NCBI RefSeq assembly: GCF_041529975.1
Contig: NZ_CP168030.1
Coordinates: 3,472,001 to 3,536,000 of the forward strand
Length of the DNA stretch: 64,000 nt
Source of the DNA: Microbacterium maritypicum
GTDB lineage: Bacteria; Actinomycetota; Actinomycetes; Actinomycetales; Microbacteriaceae
Direction of reading: 5' to 3'
Shown here: piece after piece, positions 33,222 to 42,151 of the stretch
How the letters are laid out: the number at the start of each line of letters is the position of its first letter
Position numbering within the stretch: position 1 is the first letter of the stretch
Position numbers and translations under genes: made by a program
The notes under the pieces: generated by a model
Told to the model about the DNA's origin: nothing
The model's input: the letters and a program-made list of their open reading frames with translations, nothing else
Databases searched by the model: none

Positions 33222-34199
33222 TCAGTCGCGCAGCCAGCCGGCGGCCTCGGTCGCCCAGTAGGTCAGCACGGCATCGGCACCCGCGCGGCGGATGGAGAGC
33301 AGGGATTCGAGCACGGCGGCCCGGCGGTCGATCCAGCCGTTCGCGCCGGCGGCCTCGATCATCGCGTACTCGCCGGACACCTGGTACGCCCAGACCGGGA
33401 TGCTCACGGTGTCGCGCACCTCGCGCAGCACGTCGAGGAAGGCCATCGCCGGCTTCACCATGACGATGTCCGCGCCCTCGGCCTCGTCGACGACGGCCTC
33501 GCGGACGCCCTCGCGCCGGTTGCCCGGATCGAGCTGGTACGTGCGACGGTCACCCCGGAGCTGAGAATCCACGGCCTCGCGGAAGGGGCCGTAGAAGGCG
33601 CTCGCGTACTTGGCGGCGTAGGCGAGGAGGAGCGTGTCGGTGAAGCCCTCGGCGTCGAGCGCCGCGCGGATCACCGCGACCTGGCCGTCCATCATCCCCG
33701 ACAGTCCGAGCAGCTGGGATCCGGCACGGGCCTGGGCGAGAGCCATCGAGGCGTAGCGCTCGAGCGTCGCGTCGTTATCCACGGAACCGTCGGCCGCGAG
33801 CACGCCGCAGTGGCCGTGATCTGTGAATTCGTCGAGGCACAGGTCGGTCTGCACGACGAGCGCGTCGCCGACCTCGGCGGCCAGCGCTTCGGTCGCGACG
33901 TTCAGGATGCCGCGCGGGTCGTCTGCTCCGGACCCGCGAGCGTCGCGAACCGACGGCACACCGAACAGCATCACGCCGCCGACGCCGGCCTCCGCCGCCT
34001 CGACGGCGGCAGCACGCAGCGAGTCGATCGAGTGCTGGGCGACCCCGGGCATCGAACCGATCTGCACCGGCTCCGCGATGCCTTCGCGGACGAAGAGCGG
34101 CAGGACGAGCTGTCGGGGCTGCAGCGAGGTCTCGCGCACGAGATCACGCACGGCCCGCGACTGACGCAGGCGCCTCAGTCGGACATCGGGGTAGCTCAC
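33222..34199 (-). CDS. hemB: Delta-aminolevulinate dehydratase (porphobilinogen synthase)
   Basis: 325 residues. Joins two 5-aminolevulinates into porphobilinogen. The active-site lysines lie in AYAAKYASAFYGPFREAV and IVMVKPAMAFLD. The metal loop reads DLCLDEFTDHGHCG: two of the three zinc cysteines of the E. coli/animal type are present, and the middle one is Asp, so metal use may be mixed. The GTG start at 34197-34199 overlaps the hemD stop by four bases. A longer frame to 35423 is a shadow. Confidence 0.95.
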   Translation of the reverse strand: MSYPDVRLRRLRQSRAVRDLVRETSLQPRQLVLPLFVREGIAEPVQIGSMPGVAQHSIDSLRAAAVEAAEAGVGGVMLFGVPSVRDARGSGADDPRGILNVATEALAAEVGDALVVQTDLCLDEFTDHGHCGVLAADGSVDNDATLERYASMALAQARAGSQLLGLSGMMDGQVAVIRAALDAEGFTDTLLLAYAAKYASAFYGPFREAVDSQLRGDRRTYQLDPGNRREGVREAVVDEAEGADIVMVKPAMAFLDVLREVRDTVSIPVWAYQVSGEYAMIEAAGANGWIDRRAAVLESLLSIRRAGADAVLTYWATEAAGWLRD

Positions 34200-34993
34200 G
34201 GCGCGAACTCGTCGGCCGCGTGCGGAAGCGTGAAGTGCGAGACCGCATCGATCAGCGCATCGATGGTCTGCCGGTCGGCGACCACCGACACCGGGAGGCC
34301 CGCACGCTGCGCATCGTTCGCGGTCCGTGGACCGATGGCGGCGAGCAGCGTCTCGTCGGGGATCTCCGGGAACTGCTCGCGCACCTGCTCGGCGACGGAG
34401 CCGCTCGTGATGAGGATCGCGTTGATCCGGCCGTTCTCGACGTCGCGGCGGATACGCTCGGTCACCGGGACACCCACCGTGCGGTAGGCGACCACGCCGT
34501 GCACGTCGTGACCCGCCTCCGAGAGGAGCAGGCTGAGCACGGGCTTCGCGATCTCGCTGCGGAGCGCGAGGATGCGGCGCGGCTCCTGTTCGAGAGCGAT
34601 GAGCTGCTGCGCCATGCCCTCGGCCGAGTTGTCCTGCTCGGGCACCAGCGTGACCTCGTAGCCGACCGCCTGCAGGGCGGCCGCGGTGGTCTCGCCCACG
34701 GCAGCGATCTTCGTCGACCGAGGGATGACGGCTCGATGCGCGAAGAGCACATCGACGGTCGTGGCGCTCGTGACGGTCAGCCAGTCGAACTCGCCCGCGG
34801 CCAGCTGCGCCAGCGCGGTGTCGAGCGTCGCCTGATCGGTGGTCGGCGCGAAGTTGATGAGCGGCGCGACGACGGGCACCGCGCCCAGTGCGCGCAGGCT
34901 CGCGGCGACGCTGTCGCCCCACGGCCCGCCACGCGGCACAAGAATGCGCCAGCCGTCCAGCGGTCGGTCCTGCTTGATTTCGGAAGTGGTCAT
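34196..34993 (-). CDS. hemD: Uroporphyrinogen-III synthase
   Basis: 265 residues. Cyclises hydroxymethylbilane with inversion of ring D. The family is poorly conserved, but two-domain features are visible: WRILVPRGGPWGDSVAASLR at the start, FDWLTVTSATTVDVLFAH, IAAVGETTAAALQ and AILITSGSVAEQVREQF. Position between hemC and hemB makes the call secure. Six bases after hemC. Confidence 0.92.
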   Translation of the reverse strand: MTTSEIKQDRPLDGWRILVPRGGPWGDSVAASLRALGAVPVVAPLINFAPTTDQATLDTALAQLAAGEFDWLTVTSATTVDVLFAHRAVIPRSTKIAAVGETTAAALQAVGYEVTLVPEQDNSAEGMAQQLIALEQEPRRILALRSEIAKPVLSLLLSEAGHDVHGVVAYRTVGVPVTERIRRDVENGRINAILITSGSVAEQVREQFPEIPDETLLAAIGPRTANDAQRAGLPVSVVADRQTIDALIDAVSHFTLPHAADEFAP

Positions 34994-34999
34994 GAGGGT

Positions 35000-35989
35000 T
35001 TATTGCTCTCGGGGTACGAGGCCGGCCGCCCCTTGATCGAGCAGCCGACGGGCAACAGTGAACCCGAGCTCGCGCGCTGCGTGCACCGGGTCTGCACCAT
35101 CGGCAGCATCCGCTCCATTGCCACTGCCGTTCCGACGAATATACTCCCCGTTCAGGTCTTCGGTGACGTCGAGGCCGATCCGGCGCCCGCCGTCGACGGC
35201 GTAGACGACGGTCCTGACACGGATCGAAGACCCGTCGACCACGGCGTGAGCGGCCATCGGCGCCTGGCATCCCGCGTCGAGTCCTTCGAGGATCGCGCGC
35301 TCCACCGTGATGGCGAGTCGGGTGTCGAGGTCGTCGAGACCGACGAGCGCCGCGCGCAGCTCTTCCGGCGCGTCCTCCCGTGTTTCGACGGCGAGAGAAC
35401 CCTGGCCCGGCGCGGTCGGCCACTCGGCGAGACCGAGCTCCTCGCGACGCAGCGGAGACTCCGCCCCGAGCCTCGAAAGCCCTGCCGCGGCGAGGATCAC
35501 CGCGTCGAGCTCCCCGGTGGAGACCCGCGCCAGCCGGGAGTCGACGTTGCCGCGGATGTCGACGACTTCGGCGCCCGGCGCCCGCCTGCGCACCTGGGCG
35601 ATGCGGCGCGGCGAGCCGGTGCCGACCGTACTCCCGGAGCGCAGCTCGTGCAGCGGGATGCCGTCACGGGTGAGCACCACGTCACGCGGATCCTCCCGCT
35701 TCGGGGTCGCCGCGATCACGAGGCCGTCGGGGATGGCCGTCGGCAGATCCTTCAGGGAGTGCACCAGGAAGTCGCACTCCCCGGCGAGCAGGGCCTCGCG
35801 AAGTCGCGTGGCGAAGATGCCCTGGCCGCCGATCTCGGAGAGCGAGGCGCGATTGGTGTCACCCTCGCTGGTGATGGGGACGAGCTCGACCCGGCGCCCC
35901 GAGAGCTTCTCGAGGGCCGTGGCGACATGACCGGACTGCGCCTGCGCGAGCGCGCTGCGACGGGTGCCCAGACGGATGGGGGTGCTCAT
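35000..35989 (-). CDS. hemC: Porphobilinogen deaminase (hydroxymethylbilane synthase)
   Basis: 329 residues. Polymerises four porphobilinogens. Features: IRLGTRRSALAQAQS, DTNRASLSEIGGQGIFATRL, FLVHSLKDLPTAIPDGL with the catalytic Asp nearby, and EGLDAGCQAPMAAHA whose Cys holds the dipyrromethane cofactor. The start at 35987-35989 is five bases after the hemQ stop. Confidence 0.96.
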   Translation of the reverse strand: MSTPIRLGTRRSALAQAQSGHVATALEKLSGRRVELVPITSEGDTNRASLSEIGGQGIFATRLREALLAGECDFLVHSLKDLPTAIPDGLVIAATPKREDPRDVVLTRDGIPLHELRSGSTVGTGSPRRIAQVRRRAPGAEVVDIRGNVDSRLARVSTGELDAVILAAAGLSRLGAESPLRREELGLAEWPTAPGQGSLAVETREDAPEELRAALVGLDDLDTRLAITVERAILEGLDAGCQAPMAAHAVVDGSSIRVRTVVYAVDGGRRIGLDVTEDLNGEYIRRNGSGNGADAADGADPVHAARELGFTVARRLLDQGAAGLVPREQ

Positions 35990-35994
35990 GGCGC

Positions 35995-36675
35995 TTACTG
36001 CAGAACGTCCGCGATCTCGTCGAACCGGAGTCTGCGCCCCGTGTAGAAGGGCACCTCCTCCTTCACGTACAGGCGGGCGTCGGTGTAGCGGAGGTCGCGC
36101 ATCAGGTCGACGAGGTCGGTGAGCTCGTCGGCCTCGAGGGGCAGCAGCCACTCGTAGTCGCCGAGCGCGAACGAGGCGACCGTGTTGGCGAGGACGCCGG
36201 TGAACGCAGCGCCCTTGCGGCCGTGGTCGGCGAGCATCTTGCGACGCTCCTCCTCGGGGGCCAGGTACCACTCCGGCGTGCGCACGAACGGGTAGAGGCA
36301 CAGCCAATCCTTCGGCTCGACCCCGCGGAGGAAGCCGGGCACGTGGGCGCGGTTGAACTCGGCGTCGCGGTGCACGCCCATGACGTTCCACACCGGGAGG
36401 AGCGGGCGGAGCAGTTCGGTGCGGCGCAGGCGACGCAGCGCCTTCTGCAGCTCCTCGGCGGTCTCGCCGTGCAGCCAGACCATGAGATCGGCGTCGGCCT
36501 TGAGGCCGGAGACGTCGTAGAAGCCGCGGACGGTCACGCCGGAGTCCTCGACGTAGGAGACGATCGTCTCGAGCTCGGTCGACTCGGTCTCCGTCACGGG
36601 AACGTCGGGGTTTCGTCGCCAGACGGCCCAGAGGGTGAAGCCGGACGGGTTCTCATCGCGCTCTTCGGACATCAT
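35995..36675 (-). CDS. hemQ: Coprohaem decarboxylase (chlorite-dismutase family)
   Basis: 226 residues. HemQ/ChdC converts coprohaem III to haem b with H2O2, the last step of the Gram-positive pathway. GFTLWAVWRRN at the start, LCLYPFVRTPEWYLAPEEE with the tyrosine region and KMLADHGRKGAAFTGVL around the haem-ligand His are as in actinobacterial HemQ. Start: MM at 36670-36675; CAGACT seven bases upstream suits the first ATG. First gene of hemQ-C-D-B-L. Confidence 0.94.
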   Translation of the reverse strand: MMSEERDENPSGFTLWAVWRRNPDVPVTETESTELETIVSYVEDSGVTVRGFYDVSGLKADADLMVWLHGETAEELQKALRRLRRTELLRPLLPVWNVMGVHRDAEFNRAHVPGFLRGVEPKDWLCLYPFVRTPEWYLAPEEERRKMLADHGRKGAAFTGVLANTVASFALGDYEWLLPLEADELTDLVDLMRDLRYTDARLYVKEEVPFYTGRRLRFDEIADVLQ

Positions 36676-36682
36676 GCTCCCC

Positions 36683-36688
36683 AGTCTG
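36683..36688 (-). promoter_or_regulatory. hemQ: -10-like CAGACT of the hemQ operon
   Basis: CAGACT (minus strand) lies seven bases before the first hemQ ATG, immediately downstream of the hairpin at 36706-36737, so hemQ-L probably has its own promoter. Confidence 0.4.
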
Positions 36689-36705
36689 CCTCGTTTGCGC
36701 AGGAG

Positions 36706-36737
36706 CCGCTAATCCCCCCGACCGGGGGAATCAGCGG
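36706..36737 (-). terminator. Hairpin ending the small-gene trio
   Basis: CCGCTAATCCCCCC and GGGGGAATCAGCGG pair over 14 bases with two mismatches around a GACC loop. It lies between the stop of the 36756 gene and the hemQ promoter. No T-run. Confidence 0.55.
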
Positions 36738-36755
36738 CATCCTGGAATGCGGTCG

Positions 36756-37028
36756 TCAGCGTGAAATGGCGCGCGCGATCGCCCAGACCGCGCCCCCCAC
36801 GACGGCTGCGATGCCGACGGTCGCGGCGATCGCGCCGAGCGGATTGCGGTCGGCGAAGACCCGGGCCTTCGCCGCAGTGCGGGTCGATGCCTTCTCGACG
36901 CGGCGGGGGATGTTCCCCTTCACCTCGATGGCGGCCAGCGCCGCCTTCAGCTCGGCTCGAGCGGAGGTCACCGGGTCGACGATGCCTGCGGGGACGACGG
37001 TGCGCGGCAGGGACTCAGAATTCGTCAT
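36756..37028 (-). CDS. Small single-pass membrane protein, hypothetical
   Basis: 90 residues. A hydrophilic, helix-prone N-region (PVTSARAELKAALAAIEVKG, then a basic stretch) is followed by one membrane segment at the C-end (IAATVGIAAVVGGAVWAIAR). Resembles small DUF3618-like envelope proteins of actinobacteria. Overlaps the upstream Holin-X gene by 14 bases. Role unknown. Confidence 0.75.
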   Translation of the reverse strand: MTNSESLPRTVVPAGIVDPVTSARAELKAALAAIEVKGNIPRRVEKASTRTAAKARVFADRNPLGAIAATVGIAAVVGGAVWAIARAISR

Positions 37029-37422
37029 CGCCGGCCTCCTTCACGAGTCGGATGTCTTCGGCCACGGCCTGCGCCGGGTTCTGACGGCGGAGAACCTTGC
37101 GGAACTTCAGGATGCCCAGCAGCGCGAACAGCAGCACGGCGAGGATCAGGATGCCGAACACGACGATCGCCGACAGCCACACCGGCCACCAGGACGACAG
37201 CCCCGCGATCGCGAACACGAGGATCACCGGCACGGCCCAGAACAGGAAGAACAGCGCGACGACGAACCACACGGAACCGATGCCGGCATCCTTCGAGGTG
37301 CGCGAGACCCACGCCTTGGCGGCGTCGATCTCGGCCTTGACCAGATTCGTGACGAGTTCCGGAAGATCCCCGAGGAGGGTCAGCAGACTGTCGTCGGCAC
37401 GATCTCGGTATCCGCGGGGCAT
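37015..37422 (-). CDS. Actinobacterial Holin-X family (phage_holin_3_6-like) membrane protein
   Basis: 135 residues. The N-terminal amphipathic region (LLTLLGDLPELVTNLVKAEI) is followed by two long membrane segments (about 48-75 and 82-108) and a charged tail. This domain is widespread on actinobacterial chromosomes and despite its name is not evidence of a prophage; no phage gene is near. Middle gene of the trio at 36756-37861. Confidence 0.85.
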   Translation of the reverse strand: MPRGYRDRADDSLLTLLGDLPELVTNLVKAEIDAAKAWVSRTSKDAGIGSVWFVVALFFLFWAVPVILVFAIAGLSSWWPVWLSAIVVFGILILAVLLFALLGILKFRKVLRRQNPAQAVAEDIRLVKEAGDDEF

Positions 37423-37423
37423 G

Positions 37424-37861
37424 TCAGGCGCCGGTCTTCTTGGGTGCGGACTTCGAGGCAGTGGACTTGGAGGCAGTGGACTTCGACGCGGCCGGCTTCG
37501 ACGCGGGCTTGCTCGTCTTGGCGGTCGCCTTCGCCGCCTCGACGGCCTCCTCGGTGGCCTCGGCCAGGTCTTCCGCGGCCTCGCGACCGGTGGCGATGGC
37601 GGAGTCGAGGCGCTGCCCCGGAGTGCCGTTGCCGGTCACCGACTTGGCCACCTTGACGACGCCGGTCCAGAGAGCGCCCGGCACGGCCGCAGCCTTGTCA
37701 CCGACGAAGCCCTTGACCTTGGAGACCTGCTCCTGCACGGGATCGAGTTCCCACACCTTCAGCCACTGCGTCTTGATCTGCTCATAGCGCTCACGTCCGG
37801 CACGGGTGCCGAGGACGTAGCCCACGCCGAGTCCGACGACGAGTCCGATCTTCCCCTTCAT
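37424..37861 (-). CDS. Small YtxH-like membrane protein with Lys/Ala/Ser tail
   Basis: 145 residues. A glycine-rich N-terminal segment (IGLVVGLGVGYVLGTRAGRERYEQIK) resembles YtxH-type envelope proteins. The C-terminal third is basic and repetitive (SKSTASKSTASKSAPKK), reminiscent of DNA- or polyanion-binding tails. The start has AGGAG five bases upstream and a ~80-base leader from a probable promoter at 37950-37955. First gene of the trio. Confidence 0.75.
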   Translation of the reverse strand: MKGKIGLVVGLGVGYVLGTRAGRERYEQIKTQWLKVWELDPVQEQVSKVKGFVGDKAAAVPGALWTGVVKVAKSVTGNGTPGQRLDSAIATGREAAEDLAEATEEAVEAAKATAKTSKPASKPAASKSTASKSTASKSAPKKTGA

Positions 37862-37949
37862 GGGGTCTCCTCACCTAGTTCCGGTTGTCCGGCCTGCTTC
37901 GCCCGGCTTGGATGGCCCGCAGGCTTCCGCTCCCCGCGACCAGGCTCCC

Positions 37950-37978
37950 AGCGTAGCCCCGTATGCCGATTTCGGCAT
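37950..37978 (-). promoter_or_regulatory. Promoter of the small-gene trio with 16-base palindrome
   Basis: TACGCT (minus strand, 37950-37955) is a plausible -10. The place of a -35 is taken by the perfect palindrome ATGCCGA-TT-TCGGCAT (37963-37978), 17 bases upstream on centre-edge spacing, a candidate operator. The region 37862-38011 holds no gene. Confidence 0.5.
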
Positions 37979-38011
37979 CTATGGGTCAGAGGGTTGACAC
38001 AGAGCGCGCAC

Positions 38012-39580
38012 TCACTCCCACAACAGGGCGCGGCGCAGGCGGTCGGCTTCGTCGCGCGCATCCGGGATCACCTGTGCGAGGCCCGTGCCGGCGAGCCAGG
38101 CTCCCACCGCGGCGATGCCGGGGACGGCCTGGACCGCCGCGCGTGCCGCTGCGCGCCGTTCGCCGGAGCCGATGATCGACGCGGGCTGCGACTGCACGAA
38201 CCGACCGCGGTGGGCGGCGATCACGGCTTCGGGGGCGAGCGTGACCCCGAGCATCGTGGCGGCTTCGGTCCGCGCGAGATCGGCGGCGGCCTCGTCGCTC
38301 AGCGCCGCCGTCGCTGCGGGCTCCCCCTGCGCTCCGAACGACACCCGGACGAGGTGTCGCCGACCTGCGGCTTCCCGCACCCAGGCCCACTTCGCGGTCG
38401 AGTGCGTGAGCGCCTTGGCCGTGTGGCTGTCGGGCACCGTGAGCACGCCGGTGCCGCGCGGCGCGGCATCCAGCACGGGGGCGTCGAGCAGGAGCGTGAC
38501 GATCTCGATCTCGGGCGACGCGGCGGCCTCGGCCTTCTTCAGCGCCGGCACCGCAGCGGAGAGGAGCGCGCGGGCGGCGGCCTCAGGCGTGGCGACGATG
38601 ACCGCGTCGGCGGCGATCTGATCGATCACGGGCTCGGACTCGACCGCCTCGGCCGCGTGCAGCTCGGCGACCAGCGGACCGGTCTCGTCAGCCGCCGGGG
38701 GGGCGATCTCGGGGGCAGCCTCGGTCTCGACGCCCCAGCCCTTCGCGGTCTTGCGGAGGCCCCGCACGCGCACGCCCGTGCGCACCTCGGCCCCGAGACG
38801 GGCCAGGTCGTCTGCCAGCGCATCGACGAGCCCGCTCATGCCGCCGGACAGGCCCTCGACCGCCGCGCCGGGGGTCTTCGCCGCCGTGGCGACGCCGGCC
38901 TTCGCTGCCGCATCGTCCCGAAGAGATTGCACCGCACCGGACAGCGACCCGACGCGGGTGAGCGCGGCATTGAGGCCGGGAGCCGCGATGTCGATGTCGA
39001 CGTCGTCGGGAGATGCGGAGTAGACGCCGGTGGTCACGGGAGCGACGAGGCGGTCCCGCACCTTCGATCCCATCCGCGAGGAGACCAGCTTCCCCAGACT
39101 CAGCTGGTGGCCGATCGTGAGCGGGGGACGCACCCGGTCGAGGTAGGCGCGCCAGACGCCGGACCAGCCGAGGATGCGACGGACGTCGTCCTGGAAGGGG
39201 TTCGCGGGGATGCCGAGGATGCCGCCGACAGGCAGCGGCGCCGCACCCACGCCCGGGATGCCGGCGAGCCATGCACCGCCCGGCCGCGGGGCGACGATAC
39301 GGTCGGCCAGCCCCAGCTCCTCGACCAGTGCCCGCACCAGGCCGCCCCTGGTCGCGTAGCTCTCGGCGCCGGCGTCCACGACGACTCCGTCGAGCTCGAT
39401 CCGGCGGATCGCGCCACCCAGTTCGTCTGCGGCTTCGAGCAGCGTCACCTGCATGCCGACCTTGGCGCACTCGCGCGCGGCGACGAGTCCGCCGATGCCG
39501 CCGCCGATGACGACGACGTGCTTCTCCGCCGCGCGGGCGGCGAGGTCGGACGGCTCGGCGGAAGACGGCTCTGAGGTCAT
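38012..39580 (-). CDS. hemY: Coproporphyrinogen/protoporphyrinogen oxidase (HemY/CgoX)
   Basis: 522 residues, somewhat longer than the usual ~470. FAD dinucleotide site VVVIGGGIGGLVAARECA with the acidic partner LLEAADELGG; VVDAGAESYATRGGLVRAL and the C-terminal FVQSQPA...GIAAVGAWLAGTGLAQVI match HemY. In the Gram-positive route it oxidises coproporphyrinogen III to coproporphyrin III. The extra length is an acidic insertion at about 285-320 (APEIAPPAADETGPLVAELH). It follows hemE by 37 bases. GAGAAT seven bases upstream could be its own -10. Confidence 0.94.
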   Translation of the reverse strand: MTSEPSSAEPSDLAARAAEKHVVVIGGGIGGLVAARECAKVGMQVTLLEAADELGGAIRRIELDGVVVDAGAESYATRGGLVRALVEELGLADRIVAPRPGGAWLAGIPGVGAAPLPVGGILGIPANPFQDDVRRILGWSGVWRAYLDRVRPPLTIGHQLSLGKLVSSRMGSKVRDRLVAPVTTGVYSASPDDVDIDIAAPGLNAALTRVGSLSGAVQSLRDDAAAKAGVATAAKTPGAAVEGLSGGMSGLVDALADDLARLGAEVRTGVRVRGLRKTAKGWGVETEAAPEIAPPAADETGPLVAELHAAEAVESEPVIDQIAADAVIVATPEAAARALLSAAVPALKKAEAAASPEIEIVTLLLDAPVLDAAPRGTGVLTVPDSHTAKALTHSTAKWAWVREAAGRRHLVRVSFGAQGEPAATAALSDEAAADLARTEAATMLGVTLAPEAVIAAHRGRFVQSQPASIIGSGERRAAARAAVQAVPGIAAVGAWLAGTGLAQVIPDARDEADRLRRALLWE

Positions 39581-39617
39581 GCGGTCAATTCTCCCATCGG
39601 CCGTCTCGGCCTGATCG

Positions 39618-40640
39618 TCAGACGGTGTGCGCGAGCTCGACGATGCGGGTGAGCTGGTCGGGGTCGGTCTCGGGCGGGACGCCGTGGCCGAGGTTGAGGA
39701 TGTGTGCCCGGGCCGCGCGGCCGCGCGCGATCACATCGCGCACGTGTGCCTCCAGCACGGGCCAGGGGGCGGAGAGCAGGGCGGGGTCGATGTTGCCCTG
39801 CACCGTGACATCCGGGCCGAGGATCGCGGCGGCCTCATCCAGCGGCTGACGCCAGTCGACGCCGACACCGTCGGCGATGCCGTCGAGGCGCATGTCGGCG
39901 AGGAACGGACCCGTGCCGACACCGAAGTGGATGGTCGGCAGGCCGATGCCCTCGAGTGCCGCGCGGGAGTGCGGGGCGACGAAGGCGCGGTAGTCCGCGG
40001 TGCTCAGCGAGCCGGCCCAGCTGTCGAAGAGCTGCACGACGGATGCCCCGGCATCGCGCTGGGTCTCGAGGAAGCGGCGCGAGACCTTCGCGAGCCAGCC
40101 GGCGAGACGGTTCCACGAGTCGGGGTCGGAGTGCATCATGCCCCGTGCACGCAGGTGCTCCTTGGAGGGGCCGCCCTCGACGAGGTAGGCCGCGAGAGTG
40201 AAGGGGGCACCCGCGAAACCGATCAGCGGGGTGTCGCCGAGCTCGGCCGTGACGAGGCGCACGGCCTCGGCGATCGCCGTGCCGTCGAGGCCGTCGGGGT
40301 CGATGGCCGTGATGCGATCGACGTCGGATGCGGTGCGCACCGGGTTCGCGAACACCGGCCCACGCCCCGGCTCGATCTCGACGTCGACCCCGGCGAGGCG
40401 CAGCGGGATGACGATGTCACTGAAGAAGACGGCCGCATCCACCCCGTGGCGGCGTACCGGCTGCAGCGTGATCTCAGCGGCGAGGTCGGGCGTGAGGCAG
40501 GCGTCGAGCATCCGGGTCCCGACGCGCAGGTCGCGGTACTCGGGGAGCGACCTGCCGGCCTGCCGCATGAACCACACCGGAGCATGGGCGGGGCGGTCGC
40601 CTGCGAGGGCGCGCAGGAGCGGAGCGTCGGAGAGGGCCAT
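39618..40640 (-). CDS. hemE: Uroporphyrinogen decarboxylase
   Basis: 340 residues. Decarboxylates uroporphyrinogen III to coproporphyrinogen III. The family signatures [15 protein letters not shown] and [17 protein letters not shown] are intact, as is [18 protein letters not shown] with the catalytic Asp. The start at 40638-40640 is supported by GAGGAT ending six bases upstream. Divergent from hemA across an 87-base promoter region; leads the hemE-hemY pair. Confidence 0.95.
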   Translation of the reverse strand: MALSDAPLLRALAGDRPAHAPVWFMRQAGRSLPEYRDLRVGTRMLDACLTPDLAAEITLQPVRRHGVDAAVFFSDIVIPLRLAGVDVEIEPGRGPVFANPVRTASDVDRITAIDPDGLDGTAIAEAVRLVTAELGDTPLIGFAGAPFTLAAYLVEGGPSKEHLRARGMMHSDPDSWNRLAGWLAKVSRRFLETQRDAGASVVQLFDSWAGSLSTADYRAFVAPHSRAALEGIGLPTIHFGVGTGPFLADMRLDGIADGVGVDWRQPLDEAAAILGPDVTVQGNIDPALLSAPWPVLEAHVRDVIARGRAARAHILNLGHGVPPETDPDQLTRIVELAHTV

Positions 40641-40646
40641 GCCCCC

Positions 40647-40652
40647 ATCCTC
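40647..40652 (-). promoter_or_regulatory. hemE: -10-like GAGGAT of hemE
   Basis: GAGGAT (minus strand) lies six bases before the hemE ATG, a weaker match to the leaderless pattern. Confidence 0.35.
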
Positions 40653-40715
40653 CCATTCCGCCCTTATGCGGCCGCCGAGTTCGCCCGGTCGAATCCCGGT
40701 CGCCACGCTCTCCGG

Positions 40716-40721
40716 TACAAT
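40716..40721 (+). promoter_or_regulatory. hemA: -10 element TACAAT, leaderless hemA
   Basis: TACAAT ends six bases before the GTG at 40728; with normal promoter geometry the transcript would start at the start codon. No ribosome-binding site is present. Confidence 0.6.
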
Positions 40722-40727
40722 CGAGCT

Positions 40728-42029
40728 GTGCTGCTGTGTGTGACGGCGAGTCACAAGACCGCCTCCTTCGAATTGCTCGAACGCCTGAGCCGCACCCCCG
40801 ACGACGTCGCTCCCACCATCGTGGGTATGACGCCGTGCGTGCAGGGTGCCGTGGTCCTCGCGACGTGCAACCGGTTCGAGGCGTACGTGGAAATGGACGA
40901 ACCGCTCACCGCGGCCGGCGCCATCGGGGTCGAAGCGGTCATCGAAGCGGTCGAATCCGCCACCGGCATCCCCGCCGCAGAACTCGACGGCGCCTACACC
41001 GTGCACTCGGGCCGCCGCGTCGCCGAGCACCTCTTCTCAGTCGCCTCCGGTCTAGAATCCGTCGTCTCCGGCGAGGGCGAGATCGCCGGTCAGGTGCGCC
41101 GCGCTCTGAAGTCCGCCCGCAAGGACGGCACCACCTCGCCCGAGCTCGAGCGCCTCTTCCAGCGCGCCAGCCAGGCGCAGCGCAAGGTCAAGAACGTCAC
41201 CGCGCTCGGCCGCGCCGGCCGCTCTCTCGTGCGCCTCGCACTGGAGTTGGCCGACAGCCGCATCGCGGATTGGTCCGCCGAGCGGGTGCTGCTGGTCGGC
41301 ACCGGCGCCTACGCGGCGGTCACCCTCGCCACGCTGCGTGAGCGCGGCGCCGTCGACATCTCGGTGTACTCCCCCTCCGGCCGCGCCGCGGTGTTCGCCG
41401 CGAAGCACGGCATCCGTCCGGTCGCCGCCGACGAGTACGCCCGCACCGCCGCGCACTCGAGCCTGCTGATCACCTGCACCACGGCGACGGAGCCCGTTCT
41501 CGGCCCGGAGCACCTGCAGCTCCCGGTCGCCGCCGTCGCCGCGGGCTGCCCGGTCGGCGCCCACAGTCGGCTCGTGGTCGACCTCGGCATGCCGCGCAAC
41601 GTCGACCCCGCCGTCGCCGCCCTCGAGGGTGTCGCCCTGCTCGACCTCGAGACCATCCGCCTGCACGCGCCGCTCGAAGAGCTGCAGGCGACGGATGCCG
41701 CACGCAGCGTCGTCCGTGAGGCCGCGGAGACCTTCCATGTGGTGGGTTCCCGCCAGAGCGTGACGCCGTCGGTCGTCGCACTCCGCTCACACATCTTCGA
41801 GCTGCTCGAGCGCGAGATCGACCGTGCCCGTGCGCGCGGCGATGAGGACGGCAAGGTGGAACAGGCTCTGCGTCACCTCTCGGGCGTGCTCTTGCACACG
41901 CCGACCGTGCGCGCTCACGAGCTCGCCGCCGCCGGCCGCGCCGACGAGTTCACCGCGGCGCTCGCCGCCCTGTACGGCATCGCACCCGAGGCCGACGCGT
42001 CTGCCGCGGACGACGCAGCCACCGCCTGA
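40728..42029 (+). CDS. hemA: Glutamyl-tRNA reductase
   Basis: 433 residues. Reduces glutamyl-tRNA to glutamate-1-semialdehyde with NADPH, the committed and usually regulated step. Catalytic Cys in [14 protein letters not shown] (about residue 46); [20 protein letters not shown] is the tRNA/substrate motif; [16 protein letters not shown] is the NADPH site; the C-terminal dimerisation helices end the protein. The GTG start ([11 protein letters not shown]) is fixed by the -10 hexamer; an in-frame extension to 39627 is a shadow across hemE. Confidence 0.95.
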   Translation: MLLCVTASHKTASFELLERLSRTPDDVAPTIVGMTPCVQGAVVLATCNRFEAYVEMDEPLTAAGAIGVEAVIEAVESATGIPAAELDGAYTVHSGRRVAEHLFSVASGLESVVSGEGEIAGQVRRALKSARKDGTTSPELERLFQRASQAQRKVKNVTALGRAGRSLVRLALELADSRIADWSAERVLLVGTGAYAAVTLATLRERGAVDISVYSPSGRAAVFAAKHGIRPVAADEYARTAAHSSLLITCTTATEPVLGPEHLQLPVAAVAAGCPVGAHSRLVVDLGMPRNVDPAVAALEGVALLDLETIRLHAPLEELQATDAARSVVREAAETFHVVGSRQSVTPSVVALRSHIFELLEREIDRARARGDEDGKVEQALRHLSGVLLHTPTVRAHELAAAGRADEFTAALAALYGIAPEADASAADDAATA

Positions 42030-42139
42030 CCCGCGCTCGCGCTCCCTTCGGCCTTCTGCACCTCCCTCGGCCGTTTCGCGCCCGAATGGCCGAAGCACGC
42101 GCGATCAGCCGATCGATGCGTGCCTCGACCGCAGGGTGC

Positions 42140-42145
42140 GACACT
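42140..42145 (+). promoter_or_regulatory. -10-like GACACT before the HhH-GPD gene
   Basis: GACACT ends six bases before the ATG at 42152; the same hexamer at the same distance precedes the 56034 gene. Confidence 0.35.
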
Positions 42146-42151
42146 GGAGGC

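Noticed and set aside
32025..34487. 820-codon plus-strand frame
   Set aside because: Antisense to hemL and hemB, which are certain.
37015..37422. Prophage or lysis cassette suggested by the holin-like gene
   Set aside because: The Holin-X domain is a common chromosomal actinobacterial family; there is no endolysin, integrase or structural phage gene nearby.
37994..37999. Consensus -35 TTGACA on the plus strand
   Set aside because: No -10 at 16-18 bases, and it would drive transcription antisense into hemY with no gene to serve.
37097..39574. 825-codon plus-strand frame
   Set aside because: Antisense to the small-gene trio and hemY.
42050..42100. Hairpin from CTTCGGCC and GGCCGAAG after hemA
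   Set aside because: Arms of only 8 bases with a loop of about 36; other pairings with the CGGCCG words are equally likely, so not a convincing terminator.
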